From Trametopsis cervina (Eukaryota; Basidiomycota; Agaricomycetes; Polyporales; Irpicaceae), in the NCBI GenBank assembly GCA_022385755.1, contig MU278376.1, forward strand, positions 14,220 through 78,219: a stretch of 64,000 nt of DNA, written 5' to 3'. The notes beneath the pieces were generated by a model that had not been told where the DNA came from, made no database searches, and saw only the letters and a list, made by a program, of their open reading frames with translations. Position numbers and translations under genes: made by a program. Within the stretch, counting starts at the first letter, position 1. Every line of letters begins with the position of its first letter. This document shows, in pieces, positions 48,075 through 59,900 of the stretch.

Positions 48075-50315
48075 ATGCCCGCCCGTATCCCCATGATGGC
48101 TTTGGCCCTAGCAGGCCTTCTGGCCGCTAATACCGCGACAGCCGCCAACTACCACAACCCGCTTCTGCCGGGGTTTCATCCGGATCCGTCTTGTATTCTT
48201 GTCGAAGAATGGGAAAATACTTATTTCTGCGCCACGAGCTCCTTCAACGTCGCACCAGGTGTCCCAGTGTTTGCAAGCAAGGACTTGCAGAATTTTAGGC
48301 AAATTGGTAAGCTACTTCACCACTTTTATTCCCTACCTGGTGCTGAAGGCAATATAGGAAACGTCATCACGCGTGAAAGTCAGCTTCCAGGGTTATCCCG
48401 AACCAATGGTTCGACGAGTGGAATATGGGCTCCCACCATCCGGTTCGCCCTCCTCATTTTGCGCACAAGGAACCGTGCTTACCCGTAGTGACAGTTACCA
48501 TCAGGGAACCTTTTACGTTGCAACGACTCTGGTTTTTGACAACGCGCCAATCCAAAATGCATCACGATGGGATAACGTACGTTTCTTTGCTGAAGAACAA
48601 GAACACTTACCGATGGACATAACAGATATTGTTCCACACCAAAAATCCATTCAACCCAGATGCTTGGTCGGACCCAGTTCATTTCAGTTTCAATGGCTAT
48701 GACACCTCGCCGTATTGGGGCGAAGACGGGAAAACGTACATTGTAGGTGCATACTCGTGGCAGGTAGAGGAGATGATCAAAGGCTGGGAGATGAACTTTA
48801 CCACTGGAGAAATCATTGGCGATATTCATGATCTGTGGTCCGGTATGGGAGGAATTGTATGCTTGCTCTGCTTCTCTTCGCAACCGCATACTCACTAGTG
48901 CGTTCAAGGCCCCGGAGGCCCCGCACCTGTTTCACAGAGACGGATATTATTATTTAATGATTGCTGAGGGTGAGTGCACACACATCTGTGCGCATGGGCA
49001 TGAGCTGACGCAGTGTGCAGGTGGCACTGGTCTGAACCATGAAGTCAATTTTGCACGTTCTACAAGCATGTGGGGCCCTTACCAGCCGGACCCATCTAAC
49101 CCCGTCTTAACCAACGCCAATACTTCTGAGTATTGTGAGTCCGACTCTCATGTAGTGTTGGATACTTTTAACATAGCCTTTCTATAGTCCAAACCGTTGG
49201 GCACGCCGATCTGTTCACTGACACTAAGGGTAATTGGTGAGCTCTGAGTTTTCGAATGGCTGGTATATCAACGCAGCGGCTTATGCCCTGCAGGTGGTCT
49301 GTTGCGCTCTCAACCCGCTCCGGTCCTGGATACAAGTATTTCCCAATGGGTCGAGAAACAGTCTTAACTTCTGCTCAATGGCGAAAGGGCCAGTTCCCGA
49401 CCTTTACACCTGTACGCGGAGAGGAGACTGGTCCTCTTCCTCCTCCTAACAAGGCCATCGCAGGGACAGGGTGAGCCCTACTCATACATAATATTAATAT
49501 CATCTATTTTGGCATTGACAACGCTGTAAATGCATAGATACTGGGTCGGTTCCGACGATCATCTGACATTCCTACCACACTCCACGCTTCCAGCCCACTA
49601 CGTCCATAACCGTTGGCCAGACTTGTCCGCATACACAGTCTCGCCATCTGAACGTCCCAGAACTCTTCGCTTGACACCTTCTTACTACAACTTAACCGGC
49701 CCCGACAAACGTACAGGGACGCCCCAGACATTTGTAGGGCGCCGTCAGGAGCATATCGAGTTCAAGTATCAAGTTACTTTAGACTTTGAGTCGTCGGTGG
49801 ACGGCGCTGAAGCGGGCGTGACGGTCTTCCTCAACCAGGGCCAACATTTCGACTTGGGCCTTGTGTCGCTTTCAGGTGACGGAGCCAAGGCAGCAGGCTA
49901 TACCGGTTCGCTTGTAGGCGATGATACAACCAGATTCGTGAGATTGAGGACTATCACAGCCAACTCCACAAGCCAGGGCTCCGTCGATACGGTGTCGAGC
50001 CCCAGGATTCTGGAGTTGCCGCATAACGTAAAAGACCAACTAAAATTCCAAGTGGAGGCGGTTAATAGGACTACATATGCGTTCCGGTATTCTGCTGGTG
50101 ACAACTGGACGACCGTTGGCTATGGGGATTCCAGCCAGGTTAGCGGTGGCTTTGTCGGTAAGTGATCATTATTATGTTGTGCGGAGCTCAGGTTAATCTG
50201 TACGTCGAATCAAGGTACACTAGTCGGGATGTTTGCCACAGGCAATGGGAAAAACGTCTCAGACCCGGCGTACTTTTCTGGAGTTTCATATGTAGGAAAC
50301 GGCCGCATTTTCTAG
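48075..50315 (+). CDS. Secreted glycoside hydrolase family 43 (beta-xylosidase/arabinofuranosidase type)
   Basis: GH43 enzymes release xylose or arabinose from plant cell wall side chains. The start at 48075 gives a signal peptide (MPARIPMMALALAGLLAANT, cleaved after about ATA). NPLLPGFHPDPSCI holds the catalytic base Asp in the HPDPS motif (about 48172-48190). YDTSPYWGEDGKTYIVG (about 48700-48750) matches the substrate-site region, and the acid Glu is in KAPEAPHLFHRDGYYYL (about 48906-48955). GNWWSVALSTRSGP is made by splicing about 49237-49291. Several introns interrupt the first half. From about 49650 a second beta-sandwich domain follows, as in two-domain GH43 proteins (RRQEHIEFKYQVTLDF; FRYSAGDNWTTVG). 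The end is GVSYVGNGRIF with a TAG at 50313-50315. Confidence 0.9.
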
Positions 50316-50666
50316 ACGTTGTCCGATTAGCATCGTGTAGTACACTTGCACTACTGTACTATCTGAGCACCAGACTCTATTTGATCGTACCGCTATATTC
50401 AAAGTTGAACTTCTGCGGGAAGTTATGTGTGCTGCGTCCATCCGGTTCACAAGTTTCCAACAGCATGAAACCTCGAAAGTGCTGAAGTGAACTTAGCTGA
50501 TTATGTAAGCGGGATGTCCGAGAAGATCATATAAATAGTCACTAGAACCAAGCTTGGAATGTTCGAGTTGAAAACTTGAAGTTGCGCTTTCTGTTACCAT
50601 TCAGTCTCGTAAGTCATAACGACCTTCATTGAGCTTCTGAACTGAACGAACTCGCTTTACAAAGCC
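50316..50666. other. Intergenic, 350 bp
   Basis: Spacer between GH43 and the kinase-like gene. Nothing recognised. Confidence 0.5.
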
Positions 50667-51488
50667 ATGGGCGGGCTCCTCCGGCTAGTGCCAGCCCGGG
50701 TCAAGCTTTGGCTGTATATGCTGCTATGCCGCGAAGCACCCGCTGAAGATGGAGGCACTGGGAACGTGTGGTTTATGCGCTTTGGTATCCCTCTGGTGTT
50801 GAAACGCAGCGACAGAATTGTCAGCACGGAGGCTGATGCTCTCCGATTTCTCAACAAGACCGTACCCTATCTTCCTATCCCGACACTCGTAGACTCCTTT
50901 CATCTCGAAGGAGTCACCTATACACTAATGTCTAGACTTTCCGGACGTAATCTCCTCCGCCTAAACGAAGCGAAAGAGCCGACAGTCGAAGAGATCAGAA
51001 TCATCGCTGAAGATATTCTTGCGATCATTGAGGAGCTCTGGCGCATACCTCAACCACCGGAGCTCGCTGGACAGGTCATGATCAGTGCGAGCGGCCATGG
51101 CTTGCCTCACCCCGTGTCAATGCACGAAACGCTAGGCGGGCCCTACTCATCCACCATCGACTGCTACAAGACCATGGTAATGGACATGTCGGCTCTTCCG
51201 CCTGGACACTTTAGGCCAATCGTTGCGGATGCTGTTGCCTGGGTTCATTGGGATCTGACGATGCGGAATATCTTGATCCACAACGGACGGGTGTCCGGAA
51301 TTGTAGATTGGGAAGACGCAGGCTGGTTGCCTCGACACTGGCTCATCCATTCGCTTCGGTCTCCTCGCCCAGGCTGTCAAGGAGTTTGGGCCCGACATTG
51401 GTACTTTCACCATCGGTTCGAAGCAGAGATCGAGGAAGCGTATGCGGCTTCATGTGCGAAGGGTGTTCTCACTTATCCACTATGTTGA
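50667..51488 (+). CDS. Aminoglycoside-phosphotransferase-fold (APH) family kinase-like protein
   Basis: An intronless frame of 273 residues. APH-fold proteins phosphorylate small molecules; in fungi this group is large and mostly uncharacterised. Landmarks are VLKRSDRIVSTEADALRFL (Lys of the nucleotide site and a following Glu, about 50799-50855) and the catalytic loop HWDLTMRNILI (about 51246-51280). HGD is replaced by HWD, but the Asp and Asn are kept. The metal Asp is in GIVDWEDAGWLPRHWLIH (about 51296-51350). The C-terminus has the usual RFEAEIEEAYAAS helix. It is complete by comparison with the family. The substrate is unknown; antibiotic resistance should not be inferred. Confidence 0.85.
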   Translation: MGGLLRLVPARVKLWLYMLLCREAPAEDGGTGNVWFMRFGIPLVLKRSDRIVSTEADALRFLNKTVPYLPIPTLVDSFHLEGVTYTLMSRLSGRNLLRLNEAKEPTVEEIRIIAEDILAIIEELWRIPQPPELAGQVMISASGHGLPHPVSMHETLGGPYSSTIDCYKTMVMDMSALPPGHFRPIVADAVAWVHWDLTMRNILIHNGRVSGIVDWEDAGWLPRHWLIHSLRSPRPGCQGVWARHWYFHHRFEAEIEEAYAASCAKGVLTYPLC

Positions 51489-51952
51489 CCAGCTATATTA
51501 CTTTGACTCTCTTATCCTCATGCTTTACTGTGCATATTGATCTCAGCTTCGCACTGTCTTTCATTGTTGCCACACAGGTTGTCATTATGTTTACATACTT
51601 TGTTGATACTTTGATCTTACTCTCGTGTTCGTAGTGCGACTCCGTTTAACGCCGCCTGGAGAGCCACGTGTATCAGGTAGATTGACCGTGAAGTTATTTA
51701 TTCGCGGTCCGCCGTTCATCTCACTTGCAGGAGAGACGAATGCCAGCACTCAGCAGCCTCGTGCATTGGTGTCCGTACTGTACACCCTTGTGCACACACC
51801 TCTGGTGCCAATCAAGCACGGCCCACAAAAGGGGAGAACATTAGTAAGGCCGCACGCTTCCGATAAGGGACTCTTAGGCTCAATCAATCTTCTACGTATA
51901 CAGGTCGTCCTGCACGCTCGTTGGACTGCGTACTTAAGCTGCTAATCGTACT
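51489..51952. other. Intergenic, 460 bp
   Basis: An open frame at 51625-51945 on the plus strand (106 codons) shows no recognisable features and probably is chance. It lies directly upstream of the next gene. Confidence 0.4.
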
Positions 51953-52459
51953 ATGTCAGCCGTTCGTATCCCCCTGGAACTGAATTCGCTCTATATCTCC
52001 ACCGTTCCGCTCCTTGGCGATACCTTTCACTGGGCGTTCATTCACGTCGATAGTCTCGGGGTGCATACTCGTCATCATTGGGCAGCCGCTACTCTCGATG
52101 TCACAGGACCAGAGACCTACATAGAGAACGAGCTGCCCAGCGGCGCGCTCTCCAAGACACGCAATAACAAGGTACTTGGGTACTTCAAGATAGTCGGATA
52201 TAAGCCCGTCGAAATTTCCACCCTCAGGCACCTCTGCCAACAGGTCTTTCCGACGTCCTATATGACCGTTGCAGAGAATCGACATCATGCGATCACGTGC
52301 AGGACGTGGGTTCTCCATATCATTGGTAGGCTTATCTCGGAGGAGCGAGCGTTGGAGGTAGAGAGACAAGTCAAGGCACGAAGTACTGCACAGAGCAATG
52401 AGTATGCGAACAGTTTCCTCTGGCAGAGACCTTTTATGTGCATCGCCGAGGATGTATAA
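51953..52459 (+). CDS. Small protein of a fungal family of unknown function
   Basis: One open frame of 168 residues, starting MSAVRIPLELNSLYISTVPL and ending FMCIAEDV. It has an ordered, non-low-complexity sequence with GDTFHWAFIHVDSLGVHTRH near the N-terminus, ALSKTRNNKVLGYFKIVGY in the middle, and ENRHHAITCRTWVLHIIGRL near the C-terminus. The placement of a His (FHWAF) and a later Cys (TCRTWV) brings to mind small papain-like or PPPDE-type folds, but this is only a suggestion. It resembles short hypothetical proteins common in Agaricomycetes. No signal peptide or membrane segment. Confidence 0.6.
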   Translation: MSAVRIPLELNSLYISTVPLLGDTFHWAFIHVDSLGVHTRHHWAAATLDVTGPETYIENELPSGALSKTRNNKVLGYFKIVGYKPVEISTLRHLCQQVFPTSYMTVAENRHHAITCRTWVLHIIGRLISEERALEVERQVKARSTAQSNEYANSFLWQRPFMCIAEDV

Positions 52460-52694
52460 AGCACGAAGGTAAGTCCATGATTCTCTATTGAGATACATGT
52501 CTTATTCACTGCCTTACAGTACCACTGGATGGCGTGTATTACAGGACTTCGATGTAATACGCGCTGTGTGAGCCGTGATCTCAGCTCAAGAATATGGTTC
52601 ATTGACGAGTTGCAACCGCGTAGCCTGTGGTCTGTTTGAGATGCTCGAGTTCAGATTGCCAGCAGTGCGGACCATGTACCAAACACACTGGTCC

Positions 52695-53560
52695 TCACCC
52701 GACTCTCAGCGGAATTTGTATGATCTCGTTCACGCCGTACTTGATGTATACCCACTGAATTTTCTTCTCGGCCTGTTCGCGCACGGTGGTAGGATACGGA
52801 CCGCGGAGGAAATGAGTGTGAGCGTCGTTGAGCGAATCGCCAAGAAGTGCGAGCCCGCTGCGAACACCACCATCCCGCCTCCCATTCGCTACGCTTGCTT
52901 CCGAGTAGCCAGGAGGCACCCATATGAAGAGCGAGGCGGTGAACGAAAGGGTTGCATCGCATATATTTTGGATGGCAGGTACTGTGGACGTGACAGGCGC
53001 GTTGTCGTGGGGATCTTTGGGGGATAAGCTGGATGGTGGCGGCTACAATCGGTAGGCATAATGAAAATAAGGCGTCGTTCGAGACTTTCTGAGAAGAGCA
53101 ATGTCAAGAACAGAATGTGAGTCTATGGACAAACGTCAGAGTAAATACAGTCCATACCAGTGGTGGTTATACGTACCTGAATCAGCGCAGAAGTCGTTGG
53201 ACTCATGAGTAGCCAGGCAATCAGCGCCCCCGAAGCCTGGTCAGAACCCTCTCGTAACGGCGGGATATCCACCGCAATGAGGTATATGAGGAGGGACATA
53301 ATGGCTGCCAGCTGGAGCACGCGATTGATCGGCGCAAAATGTACAGTAAAATTGAGGTGAATGAGGAGGGCGGACCAGAGGGTGAAAGCGATGCATATTA
53401 CGAGAATATGTATCGGCAGCGAGCATTTAACGGACGATATTGGAGCATACTGTAGGGTCGAATGGGAAACCACAGTACATTGCTGTTGTTCGTTGAGCTT
53501 GAGACATTGGGTGCATCCTATGCACAACCGAACCTACCAAGAGGCATGAAGACATCGAGC
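52695..53560 (-). pseudogene. Membrane-protein copy 1, 5' part damaged
   Basis: This is a paralogue of the gene at 62.8-63.3 kb, with which it shares clear nucleotide identity over about 53,540-53,220. The helix-forming part reads SLPIHILVICIAFTL, LLIHLNFTVHFAPINRVLQ and AIMSLLIYLIAVDIPPL. The 5' part is disrupted: where the other copy encodes its signal peptide, copy 1 has a one-base loss and a TAG (gcataggat versus gcgcaggat). It also lacks the segment equivalent to the first intron, 11 bases coding YHWP, and about 60 bases before VDIPPL. Unlike the other copy it keeps a plausible 3' part: WLLMSPTTSALIQ, then, after an intron, ATLSFTASLFIWV and a charged tail ending near 52695. A rescued gene using another start cannot be excluded. 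Confidence 0.55.
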
Positions 53561-53950
53561 CTTTCGACAGTCGTAGGCGACACAAGGACCGACGACGATC
53601 CGAATCTTTTCACCGCGACGCGTCACGACCACATGATCGCGTTTTGCAGGCGGCCCGACGAGCTTCCGTGACGTGACAGTAAGCATGGTTGGACTTGATG
53701 TCACGCGTTTAATGTAGTTGGCTCTGGAAGGGAGGCTTAGCCCCTCTTGAACGGCTTTATTGCTTCACTCTCCTTCATTGCTGTGGTGACGTCTATTACA
53801 GAAGGCGATTCAGAAGGCAACTTAAGAGGCGTGTATCAATCCACCCGACCACGACACGAGACGGCGTGGAACCAGAGAACAGACAGTGCTCCGCGATCTA
53901 ACTTCACCAAGATCTCAAGTTGATAGAGCACGAAATTAGCGGTCTGTGCA

Positions 53951-56900
53951 ATGCCTGCACCGAGGCCATCCCTCAGCGCGGAGGCAGCGCGTGCTGCTGC
54001 GGCTCAAGCTGAATTTAACGAGAAGAAGTGGGTTTGGGTGCCAGACGACAAGGATGGCTACCTTGCTGGCTGGGTGGTGAAGGAGGAGGAGGACATAGGT
54101 GACGTCGTAATGGCTGCAGGAGGAGAGGTAAGCGTCGACCCAATGTACTTGCGTCCCTCCTCATGCTGGGTTTTCCGTTGCGCCAATGCACAATAGATCC
54201 GGAAGATACCATTGTATGCTCTATCCAAAATGAACCCGCCAAAGTTCGATCGGGTGGAAGATATTGCAGATCTCACGTTCTTGAATGAAGCAAGCGTAGT
54301 GCACAACCTTAGACTGAGATATGGCTCAGGAGCGATATATGTAAGTATGCTCAGTACTACTATGCTTATGCCTGCCGCGCAGGGCACCCACTTACTGATA
54401 CTGAAACACTTTGTGCTAGACGTACTCAGGCTTATTCTTAGTTGCCATCAATCCTTACCAGAACCTGCCATTATATTCGGACGCTATTGTACATCAATAC
54501 CGGGGGAAACGACGAGATGAAAACCCCCCTCACATATTTGCCATAACAGAGCGAGCATGGCTCAGCATGGGTGAAGAACGAGAGAACCAGAGTATCCTGA
54601 TTACGTGCGTGAACCCTTTGGGGATTTTGCGTTTTTACTTACGTTTTGCAGTGGCGAGTCTGGTGCTGGAAAGACAGAGAGCACGAAGAAAGTCATTCAA
54701 TATCTTGCAGCTATTGCGACAGACACACAGCCCCCACTCGACACTTCTCCGTCGCACTCTCAATCTCCGTCGCTTACACACTCCAATTCGTTCACCTTGA
54801 GTATGCCCTCTCAAGGTCTTCCGCGAAATCTGTCCTCTCGCAAGAACGGCGCCATCGGCCACAGTAAACAGCAGTCGATGAGCACATCAACAGGCTCTGG
54901 GATAATACTCAATTCGAAAGGGCGTTTGGGTCTATTGGAGCGACAGATCCTTCAAGCTAATCCCATTCTTGAAGCATTTGGCAATGCCCAGACGCAGAGA
55001 AACAATAACTCCAGTCGGTTCGGAAAGTTCATCAGGATCAGTTTTGCTCCAGATGGCAGTATAGCAGGAGCCAACATAGATTGGTACCTTTTGGAGAAGA
55101 GTCGGGTAGTTGTTAGGAGCGAGGCTGAACGCAGTTTCCATGTGTTCTACCAGCTCATGGAAGGGGGTGGCAGTCTCAAAGGTATGCGCAAGCTCGCGCA
55201 GCGTAAGTCTCAATCTTACCCATCTGTTCTAGAAACGCTGTTGTTGGATGGTCAAATCGAGAACTATGAGTATCTAAACAAGAGCCGCAGAGAGGTGGAT
55301 GGCATAAACGATCGTGAGGAATGGGCTCTTCTGAAGGTCAGTGTTTGCTCTCGCGTATCTAGGGTTCGCAGCTGATAATAAGCAGAATGCTCTGGACGTT
55401 GTCGGTTTCTCATCCACTGAACAACTAGATCTCTTCCGCATTGTGGCTGCCATCCTCCACATTGGCAACATCGCTATTAGTGCCACCCGTGCAGACGACG
55501 CAACCATGCCCGACCCTTCACAGGCCGAGAGGGTCTGTCATTTGCTGGGGATTCCGGTTTCCGAATTTACCAGAGCTGTGTTACGACCGCGCGTTCTTGC
55601 AGGTCGCGAGTGGGTCACGCAAGCTCGTACCAAGCAACAAGCAACAGACGAGCTGGCTGCACTATGCAAGACGCTTTATGAGCGATCCTTCGGTCTGCTC
55701 GTTGATCGTATAAACCGGGCTTTGGACCGACCTTCATCAAAGTCGAACTTTATCGGTGTCTTGGATATCGCAGGCTTCGAAATATTCGAGACAAATGGCT
55801 ATGAGCAGCTACTTATCAACTACACAAATGAGCGTCTGCAACAGTTTTTCAATCACCACATGTTCGTGCTGGAGCAAGAGGAGTATGCACGAGAAGGAAT
55901 CGAGTGGGACTTTGTCAACTTCGGGTTGGACCTACAACCGACTATCGACCTTATCGAAGCTAGCGGCAACGCAATCGGTATTCTTAGCCTTCTAGACGAG
56001 GAATGTATCATGCCTAAGGCCACGGACCTCACCTTTACGAATAAGCTCCACTCGTTGTGGGCCAGTGATGCATCTACGGGTGAAGAGGAACATCCCGGCA
56101 AGACCAAGTATGAGCCGTCACGATTCGAGCAAGGTTTTATGATCCACCATTACGCTGGCCGAGTCGAGTATCGCACCGATGGTTGGCTTGAGAAGAACAA
56201 AGACCCTCTTAACGAGAACCTTACTCGTATCCTTGCTGGCTCGTCGGAGAAGTATGTCGCATCCCTATTCTCAGACTACGATGCGCCTGGCGTGGTATCA
56301 TCCCAGGTTAATGCTTTCTCCACTGGCGGGAAGAAGCGCATGACGAAGAAGGGCGCGTTTAGAACCGTTGCACAGCGGCAGAAAGAGCAGCTTGCCAGTC
56401 TCATGGCCCAGCTTCAAGCAACCCAGCCACACTTCGTCAGATGCATTGTCCCAAATACGCAAAAGAAACCTGGTCGCATCGATGTACCTTTAGTCCTTGA
56501 TCAACTGCGTTGCAACGGTGTACTGGAAGGTATTCGTATCGCCCGCCTCGGTTATCCCAACCGTCTACCATTTGTTGAGTTCCGCCAACGCTATGAGGTG
56601 CTTACACCTGGGGTGATTCCACGCGGATACATGGACGGCCGTAAAGCATGTCTACGTATGGTGGAGTCCCTTGAGTTGGACAAATCCCTCTTCCGTATCG
56701 GTACCTCGAAAATCTTTTTCAAAGCTGGAGTGCTAGCCGAACTCGAGGAGCGCAGGGATGTGCACCTGTTTGAGATTTTCTCCCGGCTGCAAGCTGCTGC
56801 GAGGATGTGGACTGCTCGAAGGCAGATGAAGAAAATTCTCAACCGAGCTGTTGCAGTTCGCACTATCCAGAGAAATGCGCGTATATACGCTGAACTTCGC

Positions 56901-59900
56901 GATTGGCCATGGTGGCAACTGTACACCAAGGTGAATTTAACCTCATAGCCAACTCGCTCTATCTAACGGGTTGTTAGGTCCGACCCCTTCTTGTTGCTAC
57001 CCGCAATGATGATGAGTTGCGACGCAAGGAGACAGAGTTAGCGCTTGCCAACGAGCGCGCGGAACGTGATAAGCAAGAACGCGAAGCGTTGGAGAACCTG
57101 CGGATGCGCCTGGAGGCAGACAAACGCAAAGTAGAAGAAGACTTGGAAGCGGAGCGTGCTCTTACTGTTGATAAGAACTCGTTATTGGAACGAAGCAAGA
57201 AACGCGAAGCCGAACTCGAGGACGAAATTGCAGCTCTTCAAGCGGATCTTGATACTCTCGACTCCCAGCTGGACCGCGCCCTCAAGCTACAGAAGGAGAG
57301 CGAGGAGAAACATGAGACTCTCCGACAAGCTTTCGACCAAGCTGCTGAACATTTGGTTCGTTTGGAAGCAGAACAACAAGAGTGGTCGAAGAAGGAGGTG
57401 GAGCTTACTGAGGGCTTAAACGAAGCTGAAGAAGACATCGATATTCTGACTGCCGAGAAAGAAGAGTTACAGAAGACATCCGAAGAACTTAAGAATCTCG
57501 TAGCCCAGCGAGAGGAGGATCTCGCACGGGTCAAGGAGCGAATGGAAGCCGCTATGTCAGACCTGGATACCAAACTCTCATTGGAAACCCGTACCAGGTA
57601 CGGAGAATCCGTAAAAAGACCCCTGAGCCTTTACTAAAACCACATTGATCTCAGAAACTCCTTCCGTGAGAAAGCAGAAAGTCTGGAAGAAGATGCTCGC
57701 CACGCGAAGGAACAGCTCGCTGAGATGGCCCGTACCGCTACCGACTATACCAACATGATTAAACGCAAAGAGGACGATATCTCGCGTCTGACAGCCGAAT
57801 TAGGAGCTGCGAAAGCTGAACGCGCAGCACTGCTGAAAGAGACATCTCAGTTGGAAGGAAGGATTGCCTCCCTGACCTCAGAACTGCAAGCTGCTGAGGA
57901 CGACCGGGCTCGAAGTGATGATTCGCGAGGCAGGTTGCAAGAGGAGCTCGATGACTTACGCGCACTCTTGCAAGCGAAGGCTACGGAGGAGACCCGACGG
58001 AGTGAAGTAGATAAGAGCAAGGAGGCGGAGCTCGGCGATTTACGTGCCCAAGTCAGCAAGCTCTCGCACGACCTAAATGAAGCACGGAAGCAAGCAGTCG
58101 AAGGCCGTCAGCTGACCGTAGAACTCGAGAGCCTCGCACGCGAATACGCCTCTCTCGAACAGAGCCACAGGTCGCTTTCTGAACGCGAAAACATCTCCCA
58201 AGCCGAACTGGGCAAGGCTAAATCCGCGCTTGCCGACGCTGAAAAATCAAAGAGAACTATTGACTCTGATCTTCAAGTCTTGCGATCGCGTCAAATAGAT
58301 CTCGATGGTCAATTAGCAGCGACTGCAAAGGAGAAAGAGGCAAGTCCTATTTTCTACGTAGTCAGATTTATGGGACTAAGTTTGTATCAGGCTCTCGAAC
58401 GCAAGTTATCCGCTGCCCAGACGAAATATCAGGACTTTGAAGATGTCGTCCTTCAGCTCGAACGCGAGAAGGCGACTAACGATCGCCATCTGGAAGCCAA
58501 TCGCAAGCAGTTAGAAAGCGAAACGGCCAAGCGTAAGCAGCTCGAACACTCCGTGACAACGCAGAAGACGGAGATCATCCGTCTCAAGGATATCAATATT
58601 AAGTTTGAACGGGACTTGAACAAAGCATTGAACGAGTTGAAAGCCCGAGAATGGGAGGTCAAACAGATGGAAGCCAAGCAAGATAAGACGATCGTTGAAC
58701 ACGTTCATGTGCTTGAGGAAGCCAAGAGGGTAACAGACAATCAGCTGGCCGAGGCTCAAGTTGAGTTGCAAAGACAGGCAGCTTACATTCGTTCTCTGGA
58801 AAAGTCAAAAACCCGACTGACTTCGGAAGCCGAAGATCTGACAAGGCAGAGGGAGAAGGAACAAGCGGAATTGCGAGGCCTTGTAAAGGATGCTAGGACT
58901 CAGGAGGCGCGAGCAGCACGGGCACTTGCTGACGTCGAAGCGGAAAAGCGTGCCAGAGAAGCTGCCGAGCTACAAACGCGTCGTTTGCAGACTGAGTTGG
59001 AATTTGCTCAGACGCAAGTCAAAGATATCAACTATCAGCTAACCACTGTTCAGAAGGCCAAAGATAATCTGGATGCAGAGCTTACACGTCTTGCAGACGA
59101 AACGGATGCTCCGAGTTCTGTTGCGAAGTTGCAGCGTCAGTACGAATCGCGCATATCCCAACTGGAGCAGCAGCTGGAGGACGTCGAGCTATCTAACGCA
59201 ACCGCTCTTCGTATCAAAGAGCATGTTGACCGACAACACCAGGAGATCCGTCGTCTGATACAGGGTGGCCCGAAAGACGAGGCTTTCCGAAACAGACTGC
59301 TTCGAGAACTACAGCTCGCCGATGAGGAGATGGAACGCGAGCTAGCGCTGAAAACTCAGGGCGCCCGTACGAGCAGTACAGGTACGCTGCGGACCTTGGC
59401 CAACATAACGCCCAAGAAGACAAATGGTGTCGGCCGCCTACGCAAAGAATCTGTACCTGACCCGCCTCCCCGAACGCCCGACAAGCAAGGCCAAGTCAAC
59501 GCTCTTAAACAGGAGGTTCACCTACTCGAAATCCAGATGGCTGCATCAACCCGCGTCCGGCAGCATCTTGAGACCCTGCTGAGAGAAATGACTGCGGATC
59601 TAGAGAACAGCGATGGGTCCAAACAATCTCTTGCCCAAACCCGTGCCCGACTCGCCAGAGAGAAAGCAAGACTTGCAGAGCTACTTCAGGATGAAGCGGA
59701 AGCGCGAAGAGCCGCTCAGGCCGCTCAGCTCGAAGACGTTCAGGCCATGTGGAAGAAGTTTCAGGATACTCTAGTAGGAGAGCGCGAGAGCTATGCCCGT
59801 TTGGAGGAGTCTCGCAAGGCACTCGTAAGTCATCCAGGTTCACTCTCGAGCATTTACCAAGTAGCACTAGTTCGCACAACAACGGGCCGCGCATGTCGAG

